NCBI GenBank assembly: GCA_027488395.1
Contig: JAIYBT010000005.1
Location: 106,532 to 170,531 of the forward strand
DNA from: Methylophilaceae bacterium
GTDB taxonomy: Bacteria > Pseudomonadota > Gammaproteobacteria > Burkholderiales > Methylophilaceae
DNA: 64,000 bases
Direction: 5' to 3'
Positions within the stretch are counted from its first letter, which is position 1, and each line of letters starts with the position of its first letter. Below the pieces are notes generated by a model. The model saw only the letters and a list, made by a program, of their open reading frames with translations. It made no database searches and was not told the DNA's origin. The translations under genes were made by a program, and so were the position numbers. Shown piece after piece: positions 46,598 to 55,362 of the stretch.

Positions 46598-47185
46598 ATG
46601 TCTCGTTTATTCATATATGGTCGTGTTTCGACCTCTGAGCAAAATCCAGAAAATCAACATTTAGAAATACAACAAGCAGGTTATACAATTGACCCTAAGC
46701 GTGTCATTCTGGAAAAGGTTTCAGGAGCCACTCCAGCTGATGCAAGACAGGGATTCAGTAAACTTAAGGAAAAATTAGAAGCTGGTGATACATTGATCGT
46801 CACTAAGTTGGATCGTTTAGGACGTGATTCAATAGATGTTCAGCACCAGGTGGAATGGTTTAAAGAAAATTCAATTCGATTAATAGTATTACAGCTAGGC
46901 AACCTGGACTTAACTTCAGAAGCTGGAGCTTTCACCTTAAAAATACTTGCAGCAGTGGCTGATTTCGAGCGAGGTTTAATCCGAGAACGTACATTGGCAG
47001 GACAATCTAAGGCGTGGAAAGAGGGAAAGACCAAAGGCAGGCCTAAGAAAACTAGCGATACTGATCGCAAAGTGATTATTGAAAGGTTATCTAAAGGCGT
47101 TTCTGTGAGTCAACTTTCTAGAGACTACAAAATTAGTCGTGCTAGTGTAATTGGAATTAGAAATACCTTAGCAAAGCAAACTTAA
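46598..47185 (+). CDS. serine recombinase (Tn3-resolvase/invertase type)
   Basis: 195 residues. The catalytic Ser is in IYGRVSTSEQNPENQ (about residue 12); VTKLDRLGRDS and AAVADFERGLIRERT are the other core motifs; the C-terminal HTH is at about 160-190 (VSQLSRDYKISRASVIGI). Normal length for a resolvase or DNA invertase. No transposase lies nearby, so it may resolve element dimers, invert a segment, or be a relic of a transposon. The half-site repeats upstream are its likely target. Confidence 0.93.
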   Translation: MSRLFIYGRVSTSEQNPENQHLEIQQAGYTIDPKRVILEKVSGATPADARQGFSKLKEKLEAGDTLIVTKLDRLGRDSIDVQHQVEWFKENSIRLIVLQLGNLDLTSEAGAFTLKILAAVADFERGLIRERTLAGQSKAWKEGKTKGRPKKTSDTDRKVIIERLSKGVSVSQLSRDYKISRASVIGIRNTLAKQT

Positions 47186-47192
47186 TTGCAGT

Positions 47193-47333
47193 AATCTGGA
47201 TCGACTTAATGGTGAATTAGCGGCTAATGGAGGAAGTCTGGAGCTTATTTTGCCATGTGATTTGTCAAGATGGAGCTTCGTGCCTATTTCGTATAGGCTA
47301 TTCGTGAGTAAAGTAATTGATGGCTATAAATAA
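47193..47333 (+). pseudogene. possible 3' remnant of a lost gene
   Basis: A 46-codon open stretch without start that ends in TAA and reads like real protein (LDRLNGELAANGGSLEL then ILPCDLSRWSFVPISYR). It lies between the recombinase and the first GHKL gene, in a frame different from the recombinase. It may be the tail of a gene cut by a past rearrangement. Weak evidence. Confidence 0.22.
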
Positions 47334-47444
47334 TCACGAATATGCTTTTGCAGAAGACATTTAACTGACGTTATACTTTATATAAATTTAAATAAAGCAG
47401 GTCTGTGCTTTTCCAGCTCAGAGACGGCCGTCTTGGAGAAATTT

Positions 47445-48851
47445 GTGGTTACAACAACTAAACATGCCCCAATACCAGCATCCCCGACGAAGCGGTTCTT
47501 TGTTGAAATGCTCACCAGAGATATTGAATTACAGGATGCAATTCTTGATCTTTTAGACAACTGCGTGGATGGCATACAAAGGTCACATAAAAAAAACCTT
47601 CAGAGCGAGAAGCCTTATGAGGGCTTCTGGGCAAAAATCAATTTTAATGAAAGAAAATTTCAGATAATCGACAATTGTGGTGGGATTCCCCTAGAGATAG
47701 CTGAAAAATACGCTTTTATGATGGGCAGACCTGAGAAATCTGCAGATGATGATTTACCTACAGTAGGTATGTACGGTATTGGTATGAAAAGAGCCATTTT
47801 TAAAATGGGACAACAATGCAGAGTTGTTTCGCATACTAAAGCTGAATCTTTTGAAGTTACAATTTCTCCCCAATGGATGGTTAATGATGACTGGAACCTT
47901 CCTCTAAACCTCCTCGAAAAACCTCTTCATGAGCCAGGCACCTTAATTGATATTTCGCATATCAGGGAGAGCATTCAGAAAATATTTTCTGAAACGTCCC
48001 CTTTTCAAAAAAATCTCAGAGACCTTATAAGCCAGCATTACTCATACATAATTGAGAAAGGATTCAAGGTCTTTGTAAATGATGAAGAGGTTAGAGTTAA
48101 ACAAGTTAGTTTACTTTGGGATAAAAGCGCGCAAGCTCGATTGGCTCCTTATCTATACCAAGCAAATTTGGATGGTGTAGATGTTAAGCTAGCGGTTGGA
48201 TTTTATACGCCGATGCTTAAAGAAGATGAGTTGGATGAGGAGCAGCAAACTAGAAGAAGCAAGGAGGACGCTGGTTGGACAATTATGTGTAATGACCGAG
48301 TGGTGGTTTTTAATGATAAAACCAGATTGACGGGTTGGGGAGAGGCAGGGGTTCCAAACTATCATAGCCAATTTATCGGAATCACAGGAGTTGTTTACTT
48401 TCAAAGTAACGATGCTTGGAAATTACCGATAACCACAACTAAGAGAGGCGTTGATACATCTTCTGAACTGTATCTGTACGTAAAAGATTTCATGAGAGAA
48501 GGTTTGAAAAAATTTACTAACTATACAAACCAATGGAAGATTGATAATGAAGGGGAAAAGGAAATTTCGGCGAGTGCTACAGCAATTAAGCTCGAAGAAA
48601 TTTTCTCGATAGATCCAAATGCTGAGAAGGAATGGTCTAAGGTTAAAAATAGACCAAATGAATTCAAGCTGAATATTCCACTAGCTACGCCTGCGCAAGA
48701 GAACCCCAGGAAACAAATTAAATTCACACGGCCATTTGAAGAAATACAACTCTTGGCAAAGTATTTATTTGACGATATTGATGCAAAACCCGGAGAGGTT
48801 GGTGAAGAGTGTTTTGAGCAGGTGCTAAAGAAGGCAAGGACTAAAGCATGA
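47445..48851 (+). CDS. GHKL (MutL/MORC-like) ATPase, first copy
   Basis: 468 residues from a GTG at 47,445, chosen because GGAG stands 6 bases upstream at 47,435-47,438; the open frame begins at the overlapping TTG at 47,433. GHKL ATP-binding motifs are all present: N-box DAILDLLDNCVDG (about 31-43), G1 IIDNCGGIPLE, and G2 GMYGIGMKRAIFKMG. There is no kinase His domain, gyrase domain or MutL endonuclease motif. The stop overlaps the next start (ATGA), so the two genes are translated together. It shares the ATPase core with the gene at 51,232. Confidence 0.88.
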   Translation: MVTTTKHAPIPASPTKRFFVEMLTRDIELQDAILDLLDNCVDGIQRSHKKNLQSEKPYEGFWAKINFNERKFQIIDNCGGIPLEIAEKYAFMMGRPEKSADDDLPTVGMYGIGMKRAIFKMGQQCRVVSHTKAESFEVTISPQWMVNDDWNLPLNLLEKPLHEPGTLIDISHIRESIQKIFSETSPFQKNLRDLISQHYSYIIEKGFKVFVNDEEVRVKQVSLLWDKSAQARLAPYLYQANLDGVDVKLAVGFYTPMLKEDELDEEQQTRRSKEDAGWTIMCNDRVVVFNDKTRLTGWGEAGVPNYHSQFIGITGVVYFQSNDAWKLPITTTKRGVDTSSELYLYVKDFMREGLKKFTNYTNQWKIDNEGEKEISASATAIKLEEIFSIDPNAEKEWSKVKNRPNEFKLNIPLATPAQENPRKQIKFTRPFEEIQLLAKYLFDDIDAKPGEVGEECFEQVLKKARTKA

Positions 48852-49855
48852 GTGGGGCTGCTGTAGCTTACCACTTGCGGCAAAATAAGGCAGTGGATAG
48901 ACATCTTTTTATTGATTTACTATCTAGATTGAATAGATATACCCCAATAGGCTTGTATAAATATATAAGCTTCGGTGGTGCCTTTCTAGAGGACTTTAAG
49001 TTAATCCATAGTTACTTCGGCAATAAAAAAATGGTTTCCTTGGAAAATGACAGTACAGCTTTTAAAAGGCAAAGTTTTAATGTCCCGCTTAGCTGCATTG
49101 AATGTTTAGAAAAGGACAGCAAAGACTTTGTAGATGAGTTTGAATCCAATGGGAATACTATTGTCTGGTTAGATTATGCAGATGCGGGAAAAACTAGAAT
49201 TCAGATTCAGGAGTTCGAAACGCTAGTTACGAAGTTAGCCAAAAACGATATTATCAAACTTACATTAAATGCAAACCCTGATTCATTATACAAATACACA
49301 GCAGTACGTGGCCAGCCTAGAGAAACTGTAGAAGTACAGAATCAAACAAGGTTACAGCGCTTAACAGATACACTTGGCGACTACCTACCAAATGGAACAG
49401 GGCCAGATGATATGACGATGGCAAAGTTACCTGAAGTTCTAATCAAAGTGATTGAATATGCGGCAAATAAGGCTATGACTGGACGTAGGGTAGAAGATTT
49501 ATTTTTTCAACCCTTATCCTCATTCGCTTATGTCGATGGCTATCATCAGATGTTAACCTTAAGCGGAATAATTCTTTCTAAAGCTGATAAACGAGAGTTT
49601 CTTGAGAAGACAGGCATTAGAAAATGGGGAGCAGCATCTCTTACATGGGGAAGCTATAGAAAAATTATGGTTCCTGCTTTAACGGCAAGAGAAAAAGTAT
49701 TCATTGACCAGTTGCTGCCAAAGAAAAGCACATCGGCCATTCATAAAAAACTTAAGTTTTACTTTGATTCTGACATTAGTAAATCAAGTGAAATGGTAGA
49801 TAATTATCGATTATATTATCGGTATTACCCAAACTTCCATCGAGTCCTTTTTTAA
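48848..49855 (+). CDS. methyltransferase-like protein partner of the first GHKL ATPase
   Basis: 335 residues. The stretch YISFGGAFLEDFKLIHSYF then MVSLENDSTAFKRQSFN looks like motif I and the following acidic loop of a Rossmann-type SAM methyltransferase, and TIVWLDYADAGK fits motif IV, but no DPPY/NPPY or PC is present, so it is neither a standard adenine nor cytosine DNA methyltransferase. I do not recognise a named family with certainty. The second half is helical and unassigned. ATGA overlap with the GHKL gene makes a functional pair likely. Substrate unknown. Confidence 0.7.
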   Translation: MSGAAVAYHLRQNKAVDRHLFIDLLSRLNRYTPIGLYKYISFGGAFLEDFKLIHSYFGNKKMVSLENDSTAFKRQSFNVPLSCIECLEKDSKDFVDEFESNGNTIVWLDYADAGKTRIQIQEFETLVTKLAKNDIIKLTLNANPDSLYKYTAVRGQPRETVEVQNQTRLQRLTDTLGDYLPNGTGPDDMTMAKLPEVLIKVIEYAANKAMTGRRVEDLFFQPLSSFAYVDGYHQMLTLSGIILSKADKREFLEKTGIRKWGAASLTWGSYRKIMVPALTAREKVFIDQLLPKKSTSAIHKKLKFYFDSDISKSSEMVDNYRLYYRYYPNFHRVLF

Positions 49856-50014
49856 AACTACTAAAAGTTTAGCCTAAGTGTTTATTAGTATTAAGTTGTA
49901 ATTTAGACAACTTTAAGCAATAACTTTTGCTTTAATTTAATACAATCTAAGCCTTCGATCGACTTTGTAAAAAAACCATGGTATTCTAGGCCGCAGAAGG
50001 CGGAGTGGCGTTAT

Positions 50015-51154
50015 ATGGCAAATTACAAGATAGTAGACCTTTTTTCAGGATGTGGTGGCTTTGGGCTAGGCGCAAAGCTCGCAGGGTTCGATGTTGAAAT
50101 CGCAATTGATATTGACCCTGATCTTCAATCAGCTTATCAACGAAATTTCCCTAAAACGAAAGTCCTGCCAGGTGACCTCTCAACAATGAATGAGGACTCA
50201 TGGAGACTACTGCTTTCTGGTCAAGCTATCGATGGTGTTATTGGTGGCCCCCCCTGCCAAGGGTACAGTCGTATTGGAAAAAACGATCCTCAAGATCCGC
50301 GTAGATCACTGCTTGGTCATTTTTTTAGAACAGTAAATATTATTCGACCTAAATTTTTCATTATGGAAAATGTTGAGGGATTGCTTGATGAAGGAAATCG
50401 CCCTGAACTTGATAATGCCATAGCGACAATAAACCCAATTTACACAGTTCTTGAGCCGATAATAATTGATGCTCATGCCTTTGGGGTTCCAACGAAGAGG
50501 AAGCGTGTTGTTGTAATTGGGTACAACCCAGCCGAGATAGCCGAAATAAATCTGCAAGAAATTATTCCAACAGATATTCCAGAAGTTAATGTGAAGGATG
50601 CAATATCCGACATATCATCGCCAGTAAAACAAGATAAATCTAAAGAAAATTTTGGCTGGGCTAAATATCGCACTAACTCTCAACTATCCCCATATGCAAT
50701 CATGATGCGCGCAAAGGCTCCAGAAGGATTTGGATATTTACCTGCAATAGAAAAGCTCGCTAACGGTGAAACATCGGGCAATTTTGATACCATTCATACC
50801 AAATTAGTTAGTGATAGGTATGCTGCAACACTCCCAGGCGAAGTGGATGAAGTTAGTCGATCAAAACGATTGGCTTGGGATGGAGTATGCCCTACCTTGC
50901 GAGCAGGTACTGGATCGGACAAAGGTAGCTATCAAGCCGTGCGCCCCTTACATCCAACAGAAGCCAGAGTAATAACTGTTAGAGAGGCTGCAAGGCTCCA
51001 AGGTTTTCCAGATTGGTTTTGCTTTCATCAAACTAAGTGGCATAGTTTCAGAATGATCGGTAATAGTGTTTCTCCTTTAGTCGCAAAGTCACTATTGTCC
51101 TTAGTTAAATTGAAGTTGGATGCGGCAAATCCAATTCAGCGTGTACAACCATAA
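50015..51154 (+). CDS. DNA (cytosine-5) methyltransferase
   Basis: 379 residues with the full ordered C5-methyltransferase motifs: I VDLFSGCGGFGLG, IV GGPPCQGYS (catalytic Cys, about residue 80), VI MENVEGLL, VIII region, IX-X TVREAARLQGFPDWF and MIGNSVSPLVA. The target-recognition part lies around 190-290. GGAG lies 9 bases before the start. No restriction endonuclease of a recognisable type is next to it; the GHKL ATPase genes on both sides are the likely partners. Confidence 0.95.
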   Translation: MANYKIVDLFSGCGGFGLGAKLAGFDVEIAIDIDPDLQSAYQRNFPKTKVLPGDLSTMNEDSWRLLLSGQAIDGVIGGPPCQGYSRIGKNDPQDPRRSLLGHFFRTVNIIRPKFFIMENVEGLLDEGNRPELDNAIATINPIYTVLEPIIIDAHAFGVPTKRKRVVVIGYNPAEIAEINLQEIIPTDIPEVNVKDAISDISSPVKQDKSKENFGWAKYRTNSQLSPYAIMMRAKAPEGFGYLPAIEKLANGETSGNFDTIHTKLVSDRYAATLPGEVDEVSRSKRLAWDGVCPTLRAGTGSDKGSYQAVRPLHPTEARVITVREAARLQGFPDWFCFHQTKWHSFRMIGNSVSPLVAKSLLSLVKLKLDAANPIQRVQP

Positions 51155-51231
51155 GTGAGAGGCATGCTAGTTTCAAGTTAAATTTTTGTATGCCCCAGTA
51201 GCTATATAACAAAGATTCATATGATTAATAA

Positions 51232-52923
51232 ATGGTACATATGATGCAAAATAAAATAGAAATTACTATGGGGTTTCCGCAAGACTTTGTGGAAGGTATT
51301 CTGACTAAAGACGTCTCAACTTTAGATGCGATATATGACCTAATCGATAATTCTATAGATGCGGCCAGAGACTCTATTTTCTCAAAAGGAAAGTTTGAGA
51401 AGGATCAGTTTGGGCTTCCATCTTCATATGTAACCTATGAGATAAATTTACTAATCTCATCTGACAAAATATCCATTGATGACAATTGCTTTGGTATGGA
51501 AGAAAGTACGATTAAGAACGATGCTTTCATTATCTTTAATCCATCTCAACACAAATATGGCATAGGGCAATACGGGATAGGACTGAAGCGCTCTCTACTA
51601 AAAATGGGAAGTAGCTATGAGTTCCACATAGACAATGGCACCTCAGCTTATGAGGCTAATTTTACTAATAAACATATTGGCGGATCTCAAGGTAAATTAT
51701 TAGCTGATGTTAAAGTTTCCTCTGGACGGCCACGAACAATTTTCACAGTAACAAACCTCAATGACGAAATTCAAAGGGATATTCAAAATGCCAGGTGGCT
51801 AGAAAACGCTGAGAATGGCATTAAAGATAGGTATTCAATCTACTTTACAAAAGGGTTAGTAATTAATCTTGAATATTTCAACAATCCCTCTGTAAAGCTA
51901 AGCTCAAGGCTTCCATTGCTAAGGACAGATGGGAAGTTCTTACCAACCCATAAAACACTCCAAATTGACGATGTAAAGGTAATCATAGAGTCCGGTATAC
52001 ATGAGCTCTATCACTTTCCTAAAGAGGATAAACACTCTTTAAGCACAAATAGAAAGCTAACCGATGAGTTTGGAATTTATTTCATTTGTAACGATAGGGT
52101 CATTGTCAAAGCAAGCACCGAAAAACGACATGGTTGGAAAGCTAAATGGCACTCTGAATATAACGGTTTTGTTTGCTCAGTGAAGTTTATTGCAGAAAAT
52201 TCCAGTTCTTTGCCCTGGAACACAGCAAAGAGCGCGATGAGAGAGGATGCTACTTTATTTCTGACGGTAATTGACCAATTGCAACCGGTAGCTGATTCCT
52301 ATCGTTCAGAAATAAAAAAGAGATACTTAGATGATGAGTCAAAAGATGCGACTGATTCAGAGAGTGAGTCTCACTCGCAAAGTGAGAATAAAAAAAGGGA
52401 CACTAAATCCAAAACTACAAAAAAGGCTAGTGGTGGAAAGTCGCAAAAAAGACCTTCAGAACCATTACATCGTGATAGATCAATTTTGATCGATTGGAGC
52501 AAAACTAAGACTCATGTAGATGAGCGCTTTAAAAGCGCCTATGAAATTTTTTACGAGATGGGCAATTTAAGCTCGGAGGAAACTCCTATTTCTTGCGTGT
52601 TGTTGCTTAGAGCCTTTTTAGAAGAAACGGTTAAGACTACATTCAAGCTAATGGAACTCAATGAGGATAAAAAGGATAATCTTGCGTCTCGAACAAAAAA
52701 AGTGGCAGAAAAGCTACAAGAATTAGGTGCGATTGAACATGGTTTACGGCATCTTGTTAGCCAGTACTCTTCAACTGAGGGAGGGTTGTTTTCTTTTAGT
52801 AATATTCAAAGTCAAATTCACTCTGCTCGATTTCATCCAGAAAAAACAAAAGTAAATAATTACTGGGATGAGTTAGATCCTTTTATTGCGGCATGTTGGA
52901 AATACAATTTGGACAATGAATAG
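51232..52923 (+). CDS. GHKL (MutL/MORC-like) ATPase, second copy with helical C-terminal domain
   Basis: 563 residues; the start may be 51,232, 51,241 or 51,244, all ATG. The GHKL core mirrors the first copy: N-box DAIYDLIDNSIDAA (about 32-45), G1 SIDDNCFGME, G2 GIGQYGIGLKRSLLKMG. It then has an acidic-to-basic, Ser/Lys-rich linker (about 365-420) and a helical C-terminal domain (about 425-563) that I cannot assign. The shared F-V-E-x2-LT-K/R-D lead-in to the N-box shows the two GHKL genes are paralogues. Possibly a DNA-clamp ATPase that acts with the cytosine methyltransferase 77 bp upstream. Confidence 0.87.
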   Translation: MVHMMQNKIEITMGFPQDFVEGILTKDVSTLDAIYDLIDNSIDAARDSIFSKGKFEKDQFGLPSSYVTYEINLLISSDKISIDDNCFGMEESTIKNDAFIIFNPSQHKYGIGQYGIGLKRSLLKMGSSYEFHIDNGTSAYEANFTNKHIGGSQGKLLADVKVSSGRPRTIFTVTNLNDEIQRDIQNARWLENAENGIKDRYSIYFTKGLVINLEYFNNPSVKLSSRLPLLRTDGKFLPTHKTLQIDDVKVIIESGIHELYHFPKEDKHSLSTNRKLTDEFGIYFICNDRVIVKASTEKRHGWKAKWHSEYNGFVCSVKFIAENSSSLPWNTAKSAMREDATLFLTVIDQLQPVADSYRSEIKKRYLDDESKDATDSESESHSQSENKKRDTKSKTTKKASGGKSQKRPSEPLHRDRSILIDWSKTKTHVDERFKSAYEIFYEMGNLSSEETPISCVLLLRAFLEETVKTTFKLMELNEDKKDNLASRTKKVAEKLQELGAIEHGLRHLVSQYSSTEGGLFSFSNIQSQIHSARFHPEKTKVNNYWDELDPFIAACWKYNLDNE

Positions 52924-52994
52924 AATGCTGGGTGAATCTTTTACAATAAGATGGTACAGATGCATATAGCTCTTGAATTCTGGTGGGACTGACA

Positions 52995-53438
52995 ATGGCC
53001 AGCGTAATCCCACAATGGCTTCAGGACGTGAACATCGGATTATCACTTCTCGGATTTGTAATAACTTTATACGTTCTATTCGAGATCAAATTAATCAAAA
53101 ACACATTCTTGTCACGGGCACGCCTTCCCGAAATTATTCGAGAGCTGACAAAGGCAGGTTCAATGCTAAACAGTCAACTTGCACAATGGCCCGCCCAGCA
53201 TAACGATGCTCTAAGCCAAATCAAAGTGGCAGCTTCTCTCTTGAAGGCTGCTTCGGCCTTGGTGCCAAATGCAGAAAAGCAAGAGTTACTACAAACACAT
53301 AAAAAACTTACAGAAGCAGCGCAGTCATCTGCTCGTGGACTACAAATTAGTACAACCTTGATTTGGGATCTGTATTCTGATATTCAATCTAGTATTTCAA
53401 ACATGACTCAAATTTCTAAGAACAATAAGTGGGAGTAA
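52995..53438 (+). CDS. small single-pass membrane/coiled-coil protein
   Basis: About 147 residues from the ATG at 52,995 (a GTG at 52,983 would add four). One membrane helix near the N-terminus (IGLSLLGFVITLYVLFEIKL), then an amphipathic, Ala/Gln-rich helical region suited to coiled coils. Unknown family. The partner gene starts 3 bp later. Proteins of this form occur as membrane-acting effectors in defence operons, but nothing here proves that. Confidence 0.55.
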   Translation: MASVIPQWLQDVNIGLSLLGFVITLYVLFEIKLIKNTFLSRARLPEIIRELTKAGSMLNSQLAQWPAQHNDALSQIKVAASLLKAASALVPNAEKQELLQTHKKLTEAAQSSARGLQISTTLIWDLYSDIQSSISNMTQISKNNKWE

Positions 53439-53441
53439 ATC

Positions 53442-53825
53442 ATGATCCCAGATGATAAGATCACCGCCCTAATCGTCAAATTAAACAAACTCACATCACT
53501 TGAGAAGTTGACGTGGCATGTGGAGGATACGCCTCGCTCTATTCTTCGTGGTACTGATGATGTAGTTCCGATATATCTCGCTGCAGAATACAAAGGCCAA
53601 CAATTCGGTTTGTATCAACTTCGGTCTCAACTCTATGATGGAGAGCGTGACAAGTTCTATTGGACTGAAAAAGTAGTACTAGTGATCCTTGACGAAGATG
53701 AAAGGGTGCTTTGGGAAACGCCTCACGCCTCTTCAGCACTATATGATCTCTTCGAGACTGTTCGAAAGGAAGTATCCAACATCGATGGAATTCTTGATGG
53801 TCTGCTTGCTGAAGACGAAGACTAA
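53442..53825 (+). CDS. small acidic protein, partner of the membrane protein
   Basis: 127 residues with a strong GGAG Shine-Dalgarno 8 bases before the ATG. It appears alpha/beta, acidic, with an acidic C-terminus (DGLLAEDED). Not recognised. Translation is likely coupled with the previous gene. The next gene is convergent. Confidence 0.6.
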   Translation: MIPDDKITALIVKLNKLTSLEKLTWHVEDTPRSILRGTDDVVPIYLAAEYKGQQFGLYQLRSQLYDGERDKFYWTEKVVLVILDEDERVLWETPHASSALYDLFETVRKEVSNIDGILDGLLAEDED

Positions 53826-53830
53826 CACTA

Positions 53831-54013
53831 TTACAATTTCGACACTTCTTTAAGTTCCATGATGCTATCCTGGCCAATTAACCTAGTAGTGCCATTAAGT
53901 CTTTCAACTCGAAATGACTTGGGTGTTTTTTTTATGCATTTAACACTATTTTCGTATTCAATTTCATATCTTCCCGTCGAAAATACAACATCGTAACTTT
54001 TTCCGATTTCCAT
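53831..54013 (-). CDS. 60-residue beta-rich protein behind the Abi gene
   Basis: 60 residues with AAAGGAG 8 bases before the ATG, one of the best ribosome sites in the island, which is why a frame this short is kept. The sequence (YDVVFSTGRYEIEYENS and FRVERLNGTTRLIG) suggests a small beta-barrel. It follows the Abi-family gene by 35 bp on the same strand and might be its antidote or regulator; this is inference. Not recognised. Confidence 0.6.
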   Translation of the reverse strand: MEIGKSYDVVFSTGRYEIEYENSVKCIKKTPKSFRVERLNGTTRLIGQDSIMELKEVSKL

Positions 54014-54048
54014 ATTTAGCTCCTTTAATAGGTGGTAATTTTAGCTAA

Positions 54049-54852
54049 TTAATGATCGTTATGTTTTGTTCGATATGTATTTAGAACGTCCGGTGATGCC
54101 AAATTTCTAGCATGTAGCGATATCTCGTTATCATCAATTAATCTAGTCATTTCAGGGTCAATCAGTTCAATAAGTTTTAGTATCTTATCGATTACTTCGT
54201 TTATATATTGAAGTGCAGCTGCCTCATCGGCTATGTTGCTTTTCTTCCAAATTGGCTCATGATGTGAAACGCGATTGCGTAATAATCTGACGGATTTAAC
54301 TAAGTCTTTAGTATCTGCTAAGAATCGTTTAGCTTGAGAGGTTCCCCATTGGCCTTTGAAGGCTGAGCCAAGTTGACTAGGCCATACTAAATTATCACCC
54401 ATAAATTCACTATCCAACACATCTTCCCAAACTGAAAAATCAGTTTTGGCGATAATGTCTTCATGTAAGGGCTTAACTCTCGCAAATACTAAATTATATC
54501 GTTGAGCTTTATCTCCTTTAACGGAAATTGCAGCATCAGAAAATTTCTTTTGAATATTTATAATAACTTTAGGAGGCTGAGAGCCTGGAGAAAAGGACAA
54601 GTACTTTAAGGAGCGATGACGCCACCAAAATTTACCATGTTTACGTATAAATGCATTATCAATTGAGTTTCTAAGTGATACTTCTGCGATGTTTAGTAAA
54701 GAGTATATTGAGGAGCATAAATCTATATTCCATAAATAGACAGCAACAAGGTCTTCTTCATTTTTTGTATTAAACACATTTCTATAGCTGCTTAATCTAC
54801 GACTAGTGATTAAATCATGGACTATTGTTTGATAGTTGACTGGTGAATTCAT
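54049..54852 (-). CDS. Abi-family protein with HEPN ribonuclease motif
   Basis: 267 residues of the Abi_2/AbiD-AbiF type, phage-abortive-infection proteins. Family features are IAEVSLRNSIDNAF near residue 57 and VRLLRNRVSHHEPIW near 190, where R192-x4-H197 is the HEPN active-site motif. Such proteins are thought to cut RNA when phage infection is sensed. The gene lies at the right end of the island and stands with one small partner. Confidence 0.88.
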   Translation of the reverse strand: MNSPVNYQTIVHDLITSRRLSSYRNVFNTKNEEDLVAVYLWNIDLCSSIYSLLNIAEVSLRNSIDNAFIRKHGKFWWRHRSLKYLSFSPGSQPPKVIINIQKKFSDAAISVKGDKAQRYNLVFARVKPLHEDIIAKTDFSVWEDVLDSEFMGDNLVWPSQLGSAFKGQWGTSQAKRFLADTKDLVKSVRLLRNRVSHHEPIWKKSNIADEAAALQYINEVIDKILKLIELIDPEMTRLIDDNEISLHARNLASPDVLNTYRTKHNDH

Positions 54853-55362
54853 TGTTTTCTATATATTATTGTAGTGAGCAGTGGGGGCATTACTTTGGGT
54901 TTATATTTGAGCATAAACTTTAAGCTTAATTATGCATCATAAATTTGAAAAACAATTATTCTAGAGTGATTGTAAAACGATGAATAAGCCTCCAAATGCA
55001 ACTGTTGTTGATGCTTGACAAGTTAATCGAAACGGTAAATAATTGACTCATTGGTTGGTGCAGATATCCAATAAGTACTCGATTACTTATGAGTTTGTAC
55101 GTTTAGACCTTGAAATTTCGCCCCGGCCTAGAGTCGGGGTTTCCATTTTTAAATGCCAAATGTGCGTTGATAACGCTATCTTCTTAAAAGTTTAAGTTAC
55201 ACACAAAAGATATCTGAATTTGTTTTGTTCATGATTGAGGTGTAGCTAAAACGTAACTTAAGTAGATGAAATTAGACTAAATGTAACTAATTTAGACTTT
55301 AAAACAAGGTCGCGAGCGTTGTAAGTCATTGATTTTAAATGATGTTGAAAGCGTTAAGCTTT
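54853..55362. other. 510-bp noncoding right end of the element
   Basis: No convincing gene. It holds a short hairpin (CCCCG/CGGGG near 55,126-55,144) followed by T-rich sequence, and GTAGCTAAAACGTAAC at 55,242-55,257, which matches 14 of 16 bases of GTAACTAAATCGTAAC at 33,819-33,834 near the other end; with a further GTAACTAA at 55,283 these could be integrase arm sites. Confidence 0.4.

Noticed and set aside
46407..47185. Tn3-family transposon around the resolvase
   Set aside because: There is no tnpA and no 38-bp terminal inverted repeats; only the recombinase and its half-sites are visible.
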